Below are positions 33,233 through 41,950 of a DNA stretch of 64,000 nt, piece by piece. The stretch is taken from the NCBI GenBank assembly GCA_012798265.1, contig JAAZNM010000004.1, forward strand, positions 62,001 through 126,000, given 5' to 3'. Position numbers and translations under genes: made by a program. The notes under the pieces are model-generated. The model did not search any database. It had not been told where the DNA came from and was given only the letters and a program-made list of their open reading frames with translations. Numbering within the stretch: position 1 is the stretch's first letter; the number at the start of each line of letters is the position of its first letter. Source of the DNA: Candidatus Roizmanbacteria bacterium. GTDB taxonomy: Bacteria; Patescibacteriota; Microgenomatia; UBA1406; GWC2-37-13.

Positions 33233-33946
33233 ATGGGAAACGATCTATCAACAATTGAAAAATTTAGATGCGTATATTGTGGTGAAAAATTTCCTATAAA
33301 AGAAAAATCACCTGATCATATTCCCTCAAAATCTCTTTTCCCGAAAGGAAAGGCATTAAATAATCCAATTAAGATCCCAAGCTGTAGAACATGTAATCAA
33401 AGTTTTTCTTTAGATGAAGAATATTTTCGAATCTTTTTAGTAAATCAAACAGTTGACGATTCATTTATAGCATCACAACTATTTTATACAAAAATAGCAG
33501 ATTCAATTAAGCGAAGACCTCAGATTGGTCATAAAATAATGAATAATATGAAATTGGTCGATTTATATACGAAATCTGGGATTTATTTAGGTAAAAAAAC
33601 CGCAATTCGCTTTTCAGATGAAGATTGGAAAAGATACCACCATGTGTTAGATAAATATATAAAAGGGATTTATTATCACTACCAAAATAAAAGAGTTGAG
33701 GATAGCGGATTTGTTATTAGGCACAAGATGATCAAGCATATGGATTTAATAAATAAAGATTTATTTAAAACAGTTAAAGCTTGTTTAGACAATAAAACCG
33801 TTTTTATATATGGATATTCTTTTGTTCCGGCAACAGGACAAGGAATTATAATTACGACCTTCTTCGAAAAAATAAACTTTATGTCTTTTGTTGCTTCTCC
33901 AGTAAATTTTGAACAATTTAAGAATAAAGAACAATTACAAGGATAA
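33233..33946 (+). CDS. HNH-like endonuclease domain protein
   Basis: A 237-residue protein. The N-terminus has FRCVYCGEKFPI (first CxxC), KSPDHIPSKSLFPKGK (the D-H of a beta-beta-alpha metal site) and IPSCRTCNQSFSLDEEYFRI (second CxxC with CN), the arrangement of small HNH proteins common in mobile islands. The C-terminal two thirds are not recognised. It may be a DNA nuclease; metal-binding residues look intact. TAGAAT at 33219-33224 ends 8 nt before the ATG. AT-rich codons match the island. Confidence 0.65.
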   Translation: MGNDLSTIEKFRCVYCGEKFPIKEKSPDHIPSKSLFPKGKALNNPIKIPSCRTCNQSFSLDEEYFRIFLVNQTVDDSFIASQLFYTKIADSIKRRPQIGHKIMNNMKLVDLYTKSGIYLGKKTAIRFSDEDWKRYHHVLDKYIKGIYYHYQNKRVEDSGFVIRHKMIKHMDLINKDLFKTVKACLDNKTVFIYGYSFVPATGQGIIITTFFEKINFMSFVASPVNFEQFKNKEQLQG

Positions 33947-34053
33947 TCTCATTACAGGATGTTAATTTGAAAAATGTTTTTTTAGGGATTTTTCAGCAAA
34001 CCACAACAAGAAAAAAATGAGTAGTTAGAGCGTCTCAACGGACTTTTCGATCT

Positions 34054-34143
34054 TGGCGGAGATGGAGGGATTCGAACCCCCGATGACCTTGCGGCCATAC
34101 TGGTTTTCGAGACCAGCCCGTTCAACCACTCCGGCACATCTCC
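34054..34143 (-). tRNA. tRNA-Ser(CGA)
   Basis: On the minus strand the acceptor GGAGATG (34137-34143) pairs with CATCTCC (34058-34064), followed by discriminator G and encoded CCA (34054-34056). The anticodon stem CTGGT/ACCAG encloses loop CTCGAAA with anticodon CGA, which reads UCG. A long variable arm and GGGGGTTCGAATCCC T-arm confirm a class II serine tRNA. The 3' end faces the AT-rich island. Confidence 0.93.
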
Positions 34144-34210
34144 AAAAGACCCGATCTGATAATCTAATTTTACCAGAGTCGAAAAGATTGTATAATCAAT
34201 AAATACCCAT

Positions 34211-35197
34211 ATGAGTGCCATTGAAGTCAGCAATCTGTGCAAATCTTTTAACATCTACAAAAAACAGCCGGGCATACTGGGTTCGATTAAATCTTTGTTC
34301 AGGCGGGAGTACCTAGAAAAAAAAGCCGTCAACAATGTTTCTTTTGAGATAGAGGAGGGTGAACTGGTCGGTTTTATCGGTCCCAACGGTGCCGGTAAAA
34401 CTACGACCCTGAAATGCCTTTCGGGGCTGATTTTTCCGACAAGCGGTAATATTAGCGTTTTGGGATATCGTCCTTTTGACAGGAAAAAAGAGTTTCTGAA
34501 AAAGATAAGTCTGACGATGGGACAGAAAAACCAGCTTTGGTGGGATCTGCCGCCAATGGAGACTTTTTTGCTTAACAAAGACATATATGGGGTCGATGAC
34601 TCAACCTTCAAAAAAACGCTTGGCGATCTGGTGGAACTACTTGATATCGAAGACGTCCTAAATGTCCAGGTAAGGAAACTTTCTCTCGGACAGAGGATGA
34701 AATGCGAGCTGGCTTGTCAGTTAATACATTCACCGAAGGTTTTGTTTCTCGACGAACCGACGATCGGATTGGATATCCTTATGCAGCAGCGCTTAAGGCA
34801 GTTTATCAGATCATATAATAAACATTACAAAGCGACGGTCATTTTGACCAGTCATTATATGGAAGATGTCAAGGAGTTGTGCAAAAGGGTTATCATCATT
34901 GATCATGGAGAAAAGTTGTATGACGGGGACCTCGACAAGGTCAGTAAAAAATTTTCGCAGCATAAGACGATTACCGTTTTTTTTAATAAGGCAGTCGACA
35001 GAAAAAAGTTGATTCCGATGGGTCAGATAGAGTTTTTTGAACCTAATAAAGTCATCCTTTCGGTCGCCCGCGACAACTCCAATCTGGTGGCCGCCAAATT
35101 ATTGGAAGACTTTCCCGTAGCCGATATAAATATTGAAGAACCCGACATCCAGGATATAATCCGTAAGGTCTTTACCTCTATCCGCAAAAAAAAATAA
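34211..35197 (+). CDS. ABC-2 type exporter ATP-binding protein
   Basis: A 328-residue NatA/DrrA-like ATPase. Visible: Walker A FIGPNGAGKTTTLKCLSGL (about 55-75), Q-loop region TMGQKNQLWWDLPP, signature LSLGQRMKCELA, Walker B VLFLDEPTIGLD and the switch His in ILTSHYMED. The C-terminal 90 residues form the extra domain seen in drug or lipid exporters of this class. It powers export by the two downstream permeases, whose genes follow at 1 and 8 bp. TATAAT at 34191-34196 lies 14 nt before the ATG. The substrate is unknown. Confidence 0.92.
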   Translation: MSAIEVSNLCKSFNIYKKQPGILGSIKSLFRREYLEKKAVNNVSFEIEEGELVGFIGPNGAGKTTTLKCLSGLIFPTSGNISVLGYRPFDRKKEFLKKISLTMGQKNQLWWDLPPMETFLLNKDIYGVDDSTFKKTLGDLVELLDIEDVLNVQVRKLSLGQRMKCELACQLIHSPKVLFLDEPTIGLDILMQQRLRQFIRSYNKHYKATVILTSHYMEDVKELCKRVIIIDHGEKLYDGDLDKVSKKFSQHKTITVFFNKAVDRKKLIPMGQIEFFEPNKVILSVARDNSNLVAAKLLEDFPVADINIEEPDIQDIIRKVFTSIRKKK

Positions 35198-35198
35198 T

Positions 35199-35990
35199 AT
35201 GAGTAACGTCAGAATTTTTTTGCTTCACTGTCAACACGTATTCGAATACCGGTTGCGATCTTTTATCTGGTTTCTCCAACCGATACAGAACTGTCTCATA
35301 CTGATTTTGTTTTGGTTGGGAGCTTTCCATAACAAAAGCCAGATCGGCGGCTGGACTCTAAACAATATTACCGCCTATTATTTTTTGCTGACGATAGCCA
35401 GTTCGCTTCTGGTTTCCCATATCGAAGAGGATATCTCCGACTATGATATTAAACAGGGAGATCTGGTCAGATATCTTTTGCGCCCGTATTCCTATTATTG
35501 GATAAAATTTTTTGAAGAAACGCCCTGGCGTCTGCTGCAGGGATTTTACGGAATCATACTCCTTGCAATCTTTTTGTTTTGGTTGGGTAACTTTTTACAG
35601 CTTCATGTGAATGTAGACTGGTATTTTATTACGCCGGCGATAATTTTGGCTTACTTCATCTCTTTCACTTACAAAATGAATTTGGGCTTAACGGCTTTTT
35701 GGCTTAAAGATGCCCGAGCTTTGCATCAAGTACTGGAGATAATTGCTATTGTTTTAGGGGGTGGAGTTGTTCCGCTTGAACTTATGCCGGGTTATCTCAA
35801 AAAGATAGCCGATCTGACCCCTTTTCCCTACATAACCTATTATCCGATCACGATATTCCAGGGAAAATACCAGCTGGACATACTGCTGAAGATTATCGGT
35901 TTCCAGTTCCTCTGGTTGAGTTTTTTACTTATCGCCAGGCGGGTTATGTGGAGTAGGGGTATTAGAAGTTTTACGGCTACCGGTCAATAA
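35199..35990 (+). CDS. ABC-2 family permease (DUF990/PF06182-like), first subunit
   Basis: A 263-residue protein with six hydrophobic helices. The segments SLLVSHIEEDISDYDIKQGD, LVRYLLRPYSYYWIKF (between helices 2 and 3) and GGGVVPLELMPGYLKKIADL, TPFPYITYYP are the conserved marks of this ABC-2 subfamily, whose members come as two-permease systems. It forms the membrane channel with the next gene product. It starts one base after the ATPase stop. Confidence 0.85.
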   Translation: MSNVRIFLLHCQHVFEYRLRSFIWFLQPIQNCLILILFWLGAFHNKSQIGGWTLNNITAYYFLLTIASSLLVSHIEEDISDYDIKQGDLVRYLLRPYSYYWIKFFEETPWRLLQGFYGIILLAIFLFWLGNFLQLHVNVDWYFITPAIILAYFISFTYKMNLGLTAFWLKDARALHQVLEIIAIVLGGGVVPLELMPGYLKKIADLTPFPYITYYPITIFQGKYQLDILLKIIGFQFLWLSFLLIARRVMWSRGIRSFTATGQ

Positions 35991-35998
35991 TATTTAGC

Positions 35999-36784
35999 AT
36001 GAAAACATATTTAAAGGTTTATTGGCGGGTGATAAAAATAAACATTTCGTCCATCCTTGTTTATCGTTTAAGCTTCATAAATCAGGTCGTCAGCAGTATG
36101 GGATGGGGGATGTTCCAGATTATCTGGATAAACCTTCTCACTTATAAATCCCAGACGATTTTCGGTTGGTCGCGGGACGAGTTGATCGCTCTTGCCAGTT
36201 CTTATGTCATCGCCATAGCTATCTTCCACGTATTTTTTTCCAGGAACTTTCAGGACTTTTCCCGCATAGTCAACTACGGCCAGTTGGACAGCTATCTTCT
36301 TAAGCCGGTTGACAGCCAGTTTTTGTTAAGCACCAGAATAGTCAGCTACGCTTCTGCCTCAAGGATTGTCTTTGGCCTTTATTTTTTGGTGTCAATACTC
36401 ATAAAAAATCATCTGACACCGTCTTTTACAAACATAGTCGGATATATTGTCCTTATGGCCTGTGGCATATTATTGACTTACTCGGTGTGGTTTATCGTTT
36501 CAACAATTATTATCTGGCATCCGCAGCTTAACAATATAATCGACTTCCTGTTCAATTTTAACGGTATCAGCCGGTATCCCAAGGAGATGATCCTGGAAAC
36601 GCATAACTTCCTCCTGCTTTTTCTGATCCCGATTACCTTGACGATAGCGACTCCGACCAAAGCTTTGTTCGGAAAAGCCCTTGAGGGTGACGTATTTATG
36701 CTGATTGCTTTTACCGCTTTTTTATTTGTAATCTCCCGCTGGTTTTGGCATTTTGCCCTCCGTTCGTACACCAGTGCCGGTTAG
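35999..36784 (+). CDS. ABC-2 family permease, second subunit
   Basis: A 261-residue protein with six helices; NYGQLDSYLLKPVDSQFLLS matches the same conserved loop as RPYSYYW in its partner, and FNGISRYPKEMI with LTIATPTKALFG corresponds to the C-terminal 'P.....P...' region. Together with the two genes before it, it makes a complete exporter. The DNA after the stop carries a small minus-strand ORF (36791-36913) ending 7 bp away. Confidence 0.85.
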   Translation: MKTYLKVYWRVIKINISSILVYRLSFINQVVSSMGWGMFQIIWINLLTYKSQTIFGWSRDELIALASSYVIAIAIFHVFFSRNFQDFSRIVNYGQLDSYLLKPVDSQFLLSTRIVSYASASRIVFGLYFLVSILIKNHLTPSFTNIVGYIVLMACGILLTYSVWFIVSTIIIWHPQLNNIIDFLFNFNGISRYPKEMILETHNFLLLFLIPITLTIATPTKALFGKALEGDVFMLIAFTAFLFVISRWFWHFALRSYTSAG

Positions 36785-36790
36785 ATGGAG

Positions 36791-36913
36791 TTATTTGAAG
36801 CAACAGGGCCACATTTCCTTAAAACCTTTTATCAAGCCTTCTTTTGCGCCCTTAGGTGTCTTAAAAACAAGGCTTGTTCTTAAAAACGCCAAAGTTTTTT
36901 TTATCCGTTCCAT
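36791..36913 (-). CDS. Possible 40-residue basic protein
   Basis: MERIKKTLAFLRTSLVFKTP, then KGAKEGLIKGFKEMWPCCFK and stop. It is Lys-rich and amphipathic, ends in a Cys pair, and has codon use like neighbouring genes. Extended -10 TGCTATATT (hexamer 36921-36926) ends 7 nt before the ATG, the same spacing as at other starts in this window. It fills the whole gap between the ABC exporter and the divergent large exoprotein gene. No homologue is known to me. Confidence 0.45.
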   Translation of the reverse strand: MERIKKTLAFLRTSLVFKTPKGAKEGLIKGFKEMWPCCFK

Positions 36914-36988
36914 ATTACCAAATATAGCAGAATTTGCATGACAGCTGCTCTTGATTATTTTTTACTTTTTTTTTACTATGAAGTTAAT

Positions 36989-39130
36989 ATGACTAATAAT
37001 ATGTCGGTTCTTGATCCCGACAACAAAAAGCCTTATTTTCTGCTTGTCACTACCGGAATCTTGATCTTTTTTGTTTTGGCGCTTTCGATGGTCATAATTT
37101 TTTTGAACGGCAAAAGGTCAAAAAACCAGGCGACCGATTTGGACAGCATCGCAAACATCATCAAGAATCAGTCTTCGGCACGCCCGTCCCAAACGGCGGA
37201 AAACAAAGAAATTCCTGTTTATCCCGAGGTCAAAGTCAGTTCATGGAATATCGGATCAAAAAAACCGGCAGGGCTTCCGTCGGACGTCAAAATCTATCCG
37301 TTAAAGACCAGTTTCAGTGATAGCGATCTTGTCTCTCTTTCAAAAAAATTGCTGACGGAAGGCCAGATTTATGTCCAAAAAGCCAATATTCTGACGGTTG
37401 CCTATACCACAAACGAGAACAAGAAACAGATCTCGACGGTTTTCTTTAATCCTTATTCGGGAGTATTCTCATACGGTTCAAATACCGGAATTCCTTTGTC
37501 GTCTTTATCTGTCGATACAGGAGCGGAGTCTATTTTGAAGAATGTCCTGACCGAAGACTTGGCGTTGAGTCTAACAGCTTCTTACAGACGAAAGGATCAG
37601 CCGGATCTGAGGTACTTTGAGTTTCACCGCGACTGGAAAAAAATGGGACTGCCGGTCTTTAATCTTCTTGGCCTTTTTAACCTTCCGGACGATCAGCCGC
37701 TCTCGTCATTGACCCTAACCGGCAATATTGCCAACTTGCCAAGCGATATCAACATATATGCGACAACCGATAGTAAAGACGGCTTAGGAAGACAGACTGA
37801 CTTTAACAGCGCTACCGTAGCCGTTGATGAGAAGAAAAAGACCGTTCTGGCGATAAATTCCAACCTAAGACCTATTGATATGGGGAAGATCGTATCGCAG
37901 TCGATTATTTCTTATGAACAGGCAGTGACGAAACTTAAAAACAACCAGTATCAGTCTTTGGTAACCAGACCGTCCGGGAAAGGAACACCCGACTATAACA
38001 AAGTTTATCCGGGCGACAAAGGTTTGGCCAAAACCGCCGTGGTTACCGATGCGGTTTTGGCATATTTGGAAAGTCCGGCAACCGTTGTCCAAAAAACAAT
38101 CGAACCGTTTTACGTCTTTAAAGGTTACGCAACTTTGGATTCCGGTTATCGGGTGGATCTATTGGCAACGGTCAGGGCGGTATCAGAAAATAAAAACCAG
38201 GCCGGTCGCCGACCGGACGCCGTTTTAGGGGAGTCGACCGTCTCGACTCCGCCGGCCCAGCAACAGTCGACTATCAACTTTCCGACAAAGGTTCCCAAAG
38301 CGACCAACTGTCCGCCCGGCATCGGCGGAGTCGGCACCTTTCCGGTCAGCCAACTGGTCAACGTCAGGCAGATAAGCAGCGTCAAGGTCGGCGACGGTAC
38401 TCCGCCGGCCACCAACGAAACTTATCTTTACTATGTTCCGGAAGGACAGATAGACATAAACTCTTTGATCGGTACCTTAAGATCGTTAGGTCTCTTTGGT
38501 CGGGACGATGCCGAAAGATTTACCAAAGATTATCTAGCGGCTTTGGAAAGTCCTGATTGTGCCGTCAGAATGACCGGCGGCTCACCATCTGTTTTTATAT
38601 ACGGATCAAACGGGGAAAAGGTCGAAGTGTCAGTCGGGACAACGGGTGTTATCTACTCGGATCCTTCGATAACCGGCGACCGCTGGTCGGCAAAGATTGC
38701 AAACGACGGCCAACTGGTCACAGATTACGGCAAGATCGATTACTTATATTATGAGTATCGGCCGGTCGGTTTTACCAGACCCGAACACGGATGGATTGTC
38801 AGCCGTGACAGCCTGGACCAGTTTGTCGTCAAGAATATTGCCCCGAAGCTTGGATTGACCCGACGGGAAACCGAAAGGGCGATTTTTGAGCTGAAACATG
38901 CCGCCTATTATCTTCAAGACGAGGAACTGTTCGTCGGTTTGGTTGGCGATAACGAGTTGAACGATAAACTGCCGCTAAAGACGTCTTCCAACATAAAAAA
39001 CGTTTATCGCTACCATTTTTACGTTGCTTCGGTTAATGATGACAAACCGGTGCCGCCGGTCCTCAAAAAAATAAACAGGGAAAATGTTTATTTGCTGGAA
39101 ATAGGTGGTAGTGGAAGTAATAGGATTTGA
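36989..39130 (+). CDS. Large membrane-anchored exoprotein, unknown family
   Basis: 713 residues from ATG 36989 (MTNNMSVLDPDNKKPYFLLV); the frame is open from 36938, but TACTAT (36974-36979) ends 9 nt before 36989. One helix (about 16-40) anchors a large external part. Internal features: two mixed alpha/beta regions, a Ser/Thr/Pro/Gln linker around residues 430-450, and a C-terminal half with NCPPGIGGVGTFPVSQLVN, YYVPEGQIDINSLI and EHGWIVSRDSLDQFV. No catalytic motif is recognised. It converges on lexA with one base between the stops. It may be a cell-surface or envelope protein served by nearby export genes, which is inference. Confidence 0.75.
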   Translation: MTNNMSVLDPDNKKPYFLLVTTGILIFFVLALSMVIIFLNGKRSKNQATDLDSIANIIKNQSSARPSQTAENKEIPVYPEVKVSSWNIGSKKPAGLPSDVKIYPLKTSFSDSDLVSLSKKLLTEGQIYVQKANILTVAYTTNENKKQISTVFFNPYSGVFSYGSNTGIPLSSLSVDTGAESILKNVLTEDLALSLTASYRRKDQPDLRYFEFHRDWKKMGLPVFNLLGLFNLPDDQPLSSLTLTGNIANLPSDINIYATTDSKDGLGRQTDFNSATVAVDEKKKTVLAINSNLRPIDMGKIVSQSIISYEQAVTKLKNNQYQSLVTRPSGKGTPDYNKVYPGDKGLAKTAVVTDAVLAYLESPATVVQKTIEPFYVFKGYATLDSGYRVDLLATVRAVSENKNQAGRRPDAVLGESTVSTPPAQQQSTINFPTKVPKATNCPPGIGGVGTFPVSQLVNVRQISSVKVGDGTPPATNETYLYYVPEGQIDINSLIGTLRSLGLFGRDDAERFTKDYLAALESPDCAVRMTGGSPSVFIYGSNGEKVEVSVGTTGVIYSDPSITGDRWSAKIANDGQLVTDYGKIDYLYYEYRPVGFTRPEHGWIVSRDSLDQFVVKNIAPKLGLTRRETERAIFELKHAAYYLQDEELFVGLVGDNELNDKLPLKTSSNIKNVYRYHFYVASVNDDKPVPPVLKKINRENVYLLEIGGSGSNRI

Positions 39131-39131
39131 T

Positions 39132-39704
39132 TTAGTTGACGATTTTTCTGATGACGGCTTTGACGACGCCGAAGATCTGCAGTTCCTGATGCGGATAAAG
39201 CGGCGGATATTTTGGATTGGCCGCCTGAAGATAGATTTTTCCATGATGACGTTCTTTCCTTAATATCTTCAGGGTCCATTCTTTATCGATCTCCGCCAAT
39301 ACCAAATCTCCAGGATAGGCGTTTTTTCTTTTTTCGATAACGACGTAGTCCCCGTCGAAGATGCCGACTCCGGTTAACGAGTCGCCGCTGACTTTGAGCA
39401 GAAAAGATGAGTGAGGGTCTTCGATAAGATATTCGTCGAGACTGACATACTCTTTGTTTTCATCGGCCAAAATAGGATAGCCGGCCTTGACCAAACCTAA
39501 TAGGGGAATGCTGAAGAACTTGGAGGTCGGCGCCAGTTTGCCTTTTTCCATCTTCAGAAGATCTTCCTCGATCCATTCGTGGACGATGTCGTGGATGGAT
39601 TTTTTGGACGAAAGATTGAATAGCTTAAGCATTTCGGAATAAGAAGGTAATCTTTTAAAACGCCTGAAAAATTTTTTAACCAGATTCAAACGGTCTATGG
39701 CCAT
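39132..39704 (-). CDS. lexA: LexA-type SOS repressor
   Basis: 190 residues: an N-terminal winged-helix part (about 1-60; LPSYSEMLKLFNLSSKKSIH) and a C-terminal S24 self-cleaving domain. The cleavage dipeptide is Ala74-Gly75 in GLVKAGYP, the catalytic Ser is Ser109 in VSGDSLTGVGIFDGD, and the Lys is Lys146 in WTLKILRK. All residues needed for RecA-stimulated autocleavage are therefore present. It represses DNA-damage genes until cleaved. A promoter with a probable LexA operator lies upstream (39750-39778), between this gene and fusA, so lexA can be transcribed apart from the ribosomal operon and is probably autoregulated. Confidence 0.9.
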   Translation of the reverse strand: MAIDRLNLVKKFFRRFKRLPSYSEMLKLFNLSSKKSIHDIVHEWIEEDLLKMEKGKLAPTSKFFSIPLLGLVKAGYPILADENKEYVSLDEYLIEDPHSSFLLKVSGDSLTGVGIFDGDYVVIEKRKNAYPGDLVLAEIDKEWTLKILRKERHHGKIYLQAANPKYPPLYPHQELQIFGVVKAVIRKIVN

Positions 39705-39749
39705 AGGTTATAAAGTATTTTAATTAGTTTGAGTAAACGGTTGTTTATC

Positions 39750-39778
39750 AGTATAGTGAACGAAGGTTTGCTTGTCAA
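39750..39778 (-). promoter_or_regulatory. lexA promoter with SOS-box-like operator in the spacer
   Basis: On the minus strand the -35 TTGACA (39773-39778) and -10 TATACT (39750-39755) are spaced 17 nt. Between them lies AAAC-CTTC-GTTC (39758-39769), one mismatch from the Gram-positive type GAAC-N4-GTTC LexA site. A LexA dimer here would block RNA polymerase directly. Confidence 0.65.
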
Positions 39779-39794
39779 GTGATATTGATTATCT

Positions 39795-41906
39795 TCACTT
39801 GTTCTTTTCGATCATTGATTTAATTATCTGTTGGGGAACTTCTTCGTAATGGGAAGGTTCTATATAGAAGAATCCCCGGCCTTCGGTAAGCGAGCGGATG
39901 ACGGTCGCATAACCGGACAGTTCGGCCAGAGGAACGTAGCCTTTGATGACTACGGCTTTAGTCCTTTTTTCCGTACCGAGAATTTTACCTCTTTTGCTTG
40001 AGATGTCACCGATGGTGACTCCCATAAACTCTTCCGGAACGGTGATTTCCATTTTCATTATCGGTTCAAGCAAGGTTAATCCGGCTAACTTGGCGGCATT
40101 TTGAAAAGCCATGGTTCCGGCGATTTTGAAGGCTATGTCGGAAGAGTCGACATCGTGGTAACTTCCGTCATACAGGGTCACCTGGGTATCGACGACAGGA
40201 AAGCCCAAAAGCACTCCTTTTTCCATCGCCTCAATAACTCCTTTTTCAATCGGAGGAATAAACTCGGAGGGGATAGATCCACCTTTTATCTTATTGACGA
40301 ATTTGAAGCCTTCACCTCTTGGTAGAGGGTCGATCTTGACAAGACAATGACCGTATTGACCGTGTCCTCCGGTTTGTTTTATGTACTTGCCCTCGGCGTC
40401 ACCGCTTTTGGTGATCGTTTCTTTGTAGGCTACCTGGGGTTTACCGACATTGACGTTCATTCCCATTTCCCGTTTCATCCGGTCAACCAGGATCTCAAGA
40501 TGAAGCTCGCCCATGCCCGACATGATTGTCTGGCCGGTTTCGTGATTGATCTTGACCTTGAAGGTCGGATCTTCTTCGGCCAGTCTTTGCAGGGTATAGG
40601 AAAGTTTTTCCTGGTCGGCTTTGGTCTTCGGCTCGATAGCCAGAGAGATAACCGGTTCCGGAAAAGTAATCTGTTCAAGAATCACCGGATTGTTTTGATC
40701 GGCGAGCGTGTCTCCGGTTTTGGTTTCTTTCGGACCTACCAAAGCCACGATCTCACCGGCATAAGCCTTGTCTATTTCTTCCCTTTGGTTGGCATGCATA
40801 AGTAAAATTCGGCTGACCCGTTCCTGTTTGTCCTTGCTGGCGTTGTAAATATATGAACCAGACTCCAAAGTACCCGAGTATATGCGGGTATAAGTCAGTT
40901 TCCCGACATGGGGATCAAGTTGGATCTTGAATGATAAGGCGGTGAATTTTTCGTCGTTAGTAAGTTTTCTTGACTCCTCTTTTTGGGTGGTCGGATTGGT
41001 TCCTTTAATCTCTTTTAGGTCGGCCGGTGAAGGCAGATAATCAACGATAGCGTCAAGCATCGGTTGTACTCCCATATTCCTTAAAGAGGTGCCGCAGTAA
41101 ACCGGAATAAGTTTATAGGCGATGGCCGCTTTTCTTAAGGCGGCTTTCAGTTCGTCGACGCTGATTTCCTCACCGCTTAAGTATTTGTTTAATAAATTAT
41201 CGTCGGTTTCGGCGATCTGTTCGATGAGTTTGGCCCGGAAAGCGGTTACTTTATCTTTAATATCGGACGGAATTTCGTCTTTTACCAAGTATTTTGATCC
41301 TTGGTTTTCCTTATCGTTTCTGTCCCAGATTAAAGATTTCATCGAAAAAAGATCAACGACGCCCTGATATTCTTGTTCTTTTCCGATAGGATACACCATG
41401 ACGGCCGGTTTGGCACCCAGCCGGTCTTCAATCTCGCCGACGGTACCTTCAAAGTTGGCACCGAGCTTATCCATTTTATTAATAAAACAGATTCTTGGGA
41501 CTTTATATTTGTCGGCTTGTCTCCAGACCGTTTCCGACTGGCTTTGGACTCCCTCTTCGGCGTCAAAGATAACGACGCCACCGTCAAGGACACGCAGCGA
41601 CCTTTCCACCTCGGCCGTAAAATCAACATGGCCGGGAGTGTCGATGATATTTATTCTGACGCCTTTCCAAAAGGTGGTAGTGGCGGCGGAAACTATAGTA
41701 ATACCTCTTTCCCTTTCCTGTTCCATCCAGTCCATCTGGGTGTTGCCTTCGTCGATATCACCGATTTTATAGCTGCGCCCGGTATAAAATAGAATTCTTT
41801 CGGTAGTGGTGGTTTTACCCGAATCTATATGGGCGATAATACCGACATTCCTGATCTTGTCGATCGGGACATTTCGATTTTTAGTGACAATACTTTGTTG
41901 AGCCAT
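39795..41906 (-). CDS. fusA: Elongation factor G
   Basis: 703 residues, the full usual length. The GTPase moves tRNAs and mRNA during translocation. Visible: IIAHIDSGKTTTTERILFY (G1), GNTQMDWMEQERERGITIVS (switch I), DTPGHVDFTAEVERSLRVLD (G3), FINKMDKLGANF (G4), then domain II, and domain IV with GGHGQYGHCLVKIDPL (the tip region), RGFFYIEPSHYEEVP near the end. G1 has Ser in 'AHIDSGKT', where many EF-G have 'HIDAGKT'. Last gene of the rpoB-rpoC-rpsL-rpsG-fusA run; no Shine-Dalgarno is visible upstream, only an AT-only inverted repeat. Confidence 0.96.
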   Translation of the reverse strand: MAQQSIVTKNRNVPIDKIRNVGIIAHIDSGKTTTTERILFYTGRSYKIGDIDEGNTQMDWMEQERERGITIVSAATTTFWKGVRINIIDTPGHVDFTAEVERSLRVLDGGVVIFDAEEGVQSQSETVWRQADKYKVPRICFINKMDKLGANFEGTVGEIEDRLGAKPAVMVYPIGKEQEYQGVVDLFSMKSLIWDRNDKENQGSKYLVKDEIPSDIKDKVTAFRAKLIEQIAETDDNLLNKYLSGEEISVDELKAALRKAAIAYKLIPVYCGTSLRNMGVQPMLDAIVDYLPSPADLKEIKGTNPTTQKEESRKLTNDEKFTALSFKIQLDPHVGKLTYTRIYSGTLESGSYIYNASKDKQERVSRILLMHANQREEIDKAYAGEIVALVGPKETKTGDTLADQNNPVILEQITFPEPVISLAIEPKTKADQEKLSYTLQRLAEEDPTFKVKINHETGQTIMSGMGELHLEILVDRMKREMGMNVNVGKPQVAYKETITKSGDAEGKYIKQTGGHGQYGHCLVKIDPLPRGEGFKFVNKIKGGSIPSEFIPPIEKGVIEAMEKGVLLGFPVVDTQVTLYDGSYHDVDSSDIAFKIAGTMAFQNAAKLAGLTLLEPIMKMEITVPEEFMGVTIGDISSKRGKILGTEKRTKAVVIKGYVPLAELSGYATVIRSLTEGRGFFYIEPSHYEEVPQQIIKSMIEKNK

Positions 41907-41912
41907 GTTTTA

Positions 41913-41935
41913 ATTTTAAATTAAGAATTTAAAAT
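41913..41935. other. AT-only inverted repeat between rpsG and fusA
   Basis: ATTTTAAATT - AAG - AATTTAAAAT forms a 10-bp A/T-only stem with a 3-nt loop, 6 nt before the fusA start. It is too weak to be a terminator. It would not block initiation strongly and may simply keep the start region unstructured. Confidence 0.4.
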
Positions 41936-41950
41936 ATTAAATTACTTCGG

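Noticed and set aside
33982-34254. 90-codon minus-strand ORF
   Set aside because: It runs straight through tRNA-Ser (its peptide contains the translated T-arm) and into the start of the ABC ATPase gene.
36753-36941. 62-codon plus-strand ORF after the second permease
   Set aside because: It overlaps the permease end and the minus-strand 40-residue ORF, has no start signal, and its residues look like a shadow frame.
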